This document shows positions 61,741-64,000 of a DNA stretch of 64,000 nt, piece after piece. The notes below the pieces were generated by a model. It searched no databases and was not told where the DNA came from. It worked only from the letters and a program-made list of their open reading frames with translations. Made by a program: the position numbers and the translations under genes. The DNA is taken from the NCBI GenBank assembly GCA_017527205.1, contig JAFXQK010000073.1, positions 1-64,000 on the forward strand. Direction: 5' to 3'. Position 1 is the first letter of the stretch, and each line of letters begins with the position of its first letter. The DNA comes from Lachnospiraceae bacterium. Lineage in GTDB: Bacteria; Bacillota; Clostridia; Lachnospirales; Lachnospiraceae.

Positions 61741-63212
61741 TGTCGGAGAGATCTTACGTTGCGATTGATTTAAAATCCTTTTATGCATCCGTGGAATGCG
61801 TGGAACGAGGGCTGGATCCGCTGACGACAAATCTTGTTGTCGCGGATGCAAGCAGGACGGAGAAGACCATTTGTCTGGCGGTGTCGCCTTCCTTGAAGGC
61901 ATACGGAATTCCGGGTCGCGCCAGACTTTTTGAAGTGGTGCAAAAGGTGCGGGAGGTCAATCGTGCTAAAAAGCCGGGGGAGTCTGAGCTGACCTACCTT
62001 GTTGCAACGCCGAGGATGGCACTGTATCTAAAATATAGCACGGACATTTATCAGATTTATTTGAAATATATTGCGCCGGAGGACATTCACGTCTATTCCA
62101 TTGATGAGGTGTTTATGGACGTGACGACCTATCTGAAAACCTATCGGATGACGGCGCAGGAGCTTGCGGGGAAGATGATCCGTGAGGTATTGGCGCAGAC
62201 GGGGATCACGGCAACGGCAGGGATTGGGACGAATCTTTATCTTTGCAAGGTCGCCATGGACATCGTTGCAAAGCATGCGCCGGCGGATGAAAACGGCGTT
62301 CGCATGGCGAGCCTGGATGAAATGAGCTACCGAAGGCTCCTTTGGAATCACAAGCCGCTGACGGATTTTTGGCGCGTGGGCAAGGGCTATGCGAGAAGGC
62401 TGGAGGGGGTCGGGCTCTTTACCATGGGTGACATTGCGAGGTGCAGCATCGGCAAGGAGACGGAGTTTTACAACGAGGATCTTTTGTACCGCCTGTTTGG
62501 GATCAATGCGGAGCTTTTGATCGATCATGCATGGGGATGGGAGCCAACGACCATCGCGGACGTCAAGGCCTATCAGCCGGAGAACAATTCCGTGAGCTCC
62601 GGGCAGGTACTTTCTTGCCCCTATTCCTTCGAGAAGGCCAGGATCGTGACCAAGGAAATGGCGGAGCTGATGGCACTGGATCTGGTCGCTAAAAAGCTGG
62701 TGACGGATCAGCTGGTGCTCACCGTAGGCTACGACGTGGAAAACCTTAAGAACGCAAAGCCGGATGGTGGATATCAAGGAGAAATCGTTGCAGACTATTA
62801 TGGGAGACTCGTACCAAAGCATGCCCATGGCACGGAGAACCTAAAGGAGTTTTCCTCGTCTGCCAAGGAGATTTCCGAGGCCGTTCTGGCGATCTTTGAC
62901 AGGGTGCTGGATCCTGCGCTTTTGGTCCGGCGGATTAACGTGGCGGCGAATCACGTCATCGCGGAGTCCGAGGCGGAAAAGAAGGAAAAGTATGAGCAGC
63001 TCGATCTCTTTCGGGATTTTGCTTTCGGAAATGGTGAGCCGAAGCAGGACGAAAAGGAAAAAGAGCGCTTGCAGCGGGAGAAAAAGATGCAGCAGGCGAT
63101 TTTGGGGTTGCAAAAGCGCTATGGAAAGAATGCCGTGCTAAAGGGAACGGATTTGGAAGAAGGCGCGACCACGCGGGAGCGCAATAAACAGATCGGCGGT
63201 CATAAGGCCTAA
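61740..63212 (+). CDS. Y-family DNA polymerase (UvrX/DinB-like)
   Basis: 490 residues from the ATG at 61740 with GGAAGAAG upstream. Catalytic residues: D10 in YVAIDLKSFYASVECV and D122-E123 in YSIDEVFMDV. A little-finger domain and a beta-clamp-binding motif QLDLF lie near the C-terminus (about residues 420-424). It copies past DNA lesions, and the YolD-like gene upstream suggests a SOS-linked translesion operon. No LexA-type box was found by eye. Confidence 0.92.
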   Translation: MSERSYVAIDLKSFYASVECVERGLDPLTTNLVVADASRTEKTICLAVSPSLKAYGIPGRARLFEVVQKVREVNRAKKPGESELTYLVATPRMALYLKYSTDIYQIYLKYIAPEDIHVYSIDEVFMDVTTYLKTYRMTAQELAGKMIREVLAQTGITATAGIGTNLYLCKVAMDIVAKHAPADENGVRMASLDEMSYRRLLWNHKPLTDFWRVGKGYARRLEGVGLFTMGDIARCSIGKETEFYNEDLLYRLFGINAELLIDHAWGWEPTTIADVKAYQPENNSVSSGQVLSCPYSFEKARIVTKEMAELMALDLVAKKLVTDQLVLTVGYDVENLKNAKPDGGYQGEIVADYYGRLVPKHAHGTENLKEFSSSAKEISEAVLAIFDRVLDPALLVRRINVAANHVIAESEAEKKEKYEQLDLFRDFAFGNGEPKQDEKEKERLQREKKMQQAILGLQKRYGKNAVLKGTDLEEGATTRERNKQIGGHKA

Positions 63213-63307
63213 GCACGGGATGAGAACGATTGAAAATAAAGACGACAAAAAATAGATGGTAAAAAAGAAAAAGCGAATAAGAGAAACAAAAAAATGGGAG
63301 GTATGTC

Positions 63308-64000
63308 ATGCAGAAAAATGATAGTATATCCATACCGGTGATCTTGAAGGTTGGAAGTGGAGCTTTGGGTTGTCTTGGACCTACGCTTCGTGAGGGGAAT
63401 CTTACGGAGGTCGTGATCTATTTCGGAAATGGTTTGATAGAGCTTTTTGGAACGAAGGTAATGGAGTCCATGCGCACGGCGGGGATCAACGTTCTGGAGT
63501 ATCAGGAGCTGGATACGGTTGCCATTGAGGAGATTATTCCTCTGGCGTTTGCCATTCCGAACAAGGCGAAGGCCGTAGTATCCATCGGAGGAGGTAAGGT
63601 GATCGATGCGGGAAAATATGCGGCATACCTGCGCGGCATGCCCTTTATCAGCGTTCCCACCAGTAGCTCCAGCGACGGCTTTTCCAGCGCCAGCGCATCG
63701 CTTTTGGTTGGCGGGAAGCGGAATTCCGTGCCTGCAAAGCTGGCCTATGGCATTGTCGTGGATACGGAGGTCATTCGCACGGCACCCGTAAAATTCATTT
63801 ATTCTGGCATTGGAGACATGGTGGCAAAGATTACTTCGCTGTATGACTGGGTGTATGAGGCGCGGCAGGGAGCTTCCGTTTTGAATGATTTTGCCGTGAT
63901 GGTTGCAAAAAAGGCGGTGAACAGCTTTGTGCGCACGCCCTTTGAGAGCATCTATGACGAGGTGTTCTTAAAGGAGCTTTTGGATTCGCTGGCCATGAGC
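63308..64000 (+). CDS. sn-glycerol-1-phosphate dehydrogenase-like protein (cut by window end)
   Basis: 231 residues visible, continuing past the window. GGGAGG lies 6 nt before the ATG. It has the iron-containing alcohol-dehydrogenase/EgsA-like fold: SIGGGKVIDAGKYAA (NAD-binding) and VPTSSSSDGFSSASAS (substrate pocket). The enzyme reduces dihydroxyacetone phosphate to glycerol-1-phosphate; related proteins act on other polyols. Ligands for the metal lie mostly in the missing part. Confidence 0.78.
   Translation, partial: MQKNDSISIPVILKVGSGALGCLGPTLREGNLTEVVIYFGNGLIELFGTKVMESMRTAGINVLEYQELDTVAIEEIIPLAFAIPNKAKAVVSIGGGKVIDAGKYAAYLRGMPFISVPTSSSSDGFSSASASLLVGGKRNSVPAKLAYGIVVDTEVIRTAPVKFIYSGIGDMVAKITSLYDWVYEARQGASVLNDFAVMVAKKAVNSFVRTPFESIYDEVFLKELLDSLAMS

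Overview
This window comes from a low-to-mid GC, anaerobic Gram-positive genome, most likely a gut or rumen Lachnospiraceae (Clostridia). The pointers are a CpI-type [FeFe]-hydrogenase behind a NuoF/GltD-like flavoprotein, glycoside hydrolases without signal peptides, a TraX-family protein, LytTR and GHKL regulators, AGGAGG-type ribosome binding sites with frequent TTG and GTG starts, and a type II-A CRISPR-Cas locus. Species identity is an inference.

Region by region: (1) 1-8170 looks like the right-hand end of an integrated mobile element: an FtsX-type ABC transporter, an AlbA_2-type regulator, a degraded solute-binding-protein remnant, an Xre-type regulator, and an excisionase/tyrosine-integrase pair reading towards the 3' end of tRNA-Pro(CGG). 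(2) 8390-24041 is mainly chromosomal: a cyclase-family hydrolase, a GH120-type beta-xylosidase, a zinc-ribbon membrane protein, a glycosyltransferase, an RlmI-like methyltransferase, a MazF/PemK-like toxin gene behind a structured RNA and terminator (a type III toxin-antitoxin-like layout), a YhaO/YhaN-like nuclease-ATPase pair, and the hydrogenase operon. (3) 24095-30490 holds DegV, a metal permease plus Fur-family repressor, tRNA-Lys, a 165-bp nested-palindrome (MITE-like) element, a 61-62-bp tandem repeat, an integrase remnant, two divergent truncated genes joined head to head, pnuC with a structured leader, and a tRNA-like sequence. (4) 30811-42516 carries an acetyltransferase, a disordered repeat protein, a CPBP protease, a LytTR/GHKL signalling set, a GH5 glycosidase, a VanY-type lipoprotein, a phytoene-desaturase-like oxidoreductase with its TetR regulator, TraX, and a HicAB pair. 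(5) 42813-51216 is a complete type II-A CRISPR-Cas system: antisense tracrRNA, cas9, cas1, cas2, csn2 and an array of 34 repeats and 33 spacers. (6) 51406-64000 is housekeeping or membrane genes: a NarL-type two-component system, a lipoprotein, TatD, DUF445, a zinc-dependent phospholipase C-like protein, a UMF1-type MFS transporter, a YolD-like protein with a Y-family polymerase, and a partial glycerol-1-phosphate-dehydrogenase-like gene.

The most striking observations are a spacer (50097-50126) that matches 25 of 30 bases of this locus's own cas1, in register with the reading frame, which suggests immunity directed at a rival type II-A cas1; a possible type III-like toxin/RNA module at 15161-15993 whose two small hairpins keep the loop GACGAG while the stem changes in a compensatory way; the 13-bp perfect inverted repeats at the promoters of the metal permease and of the desaturase/TetR operon; and the structured pnuC leader. 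Nothing here was checked against a database; family assignments rest on recognised motifs and gene order.
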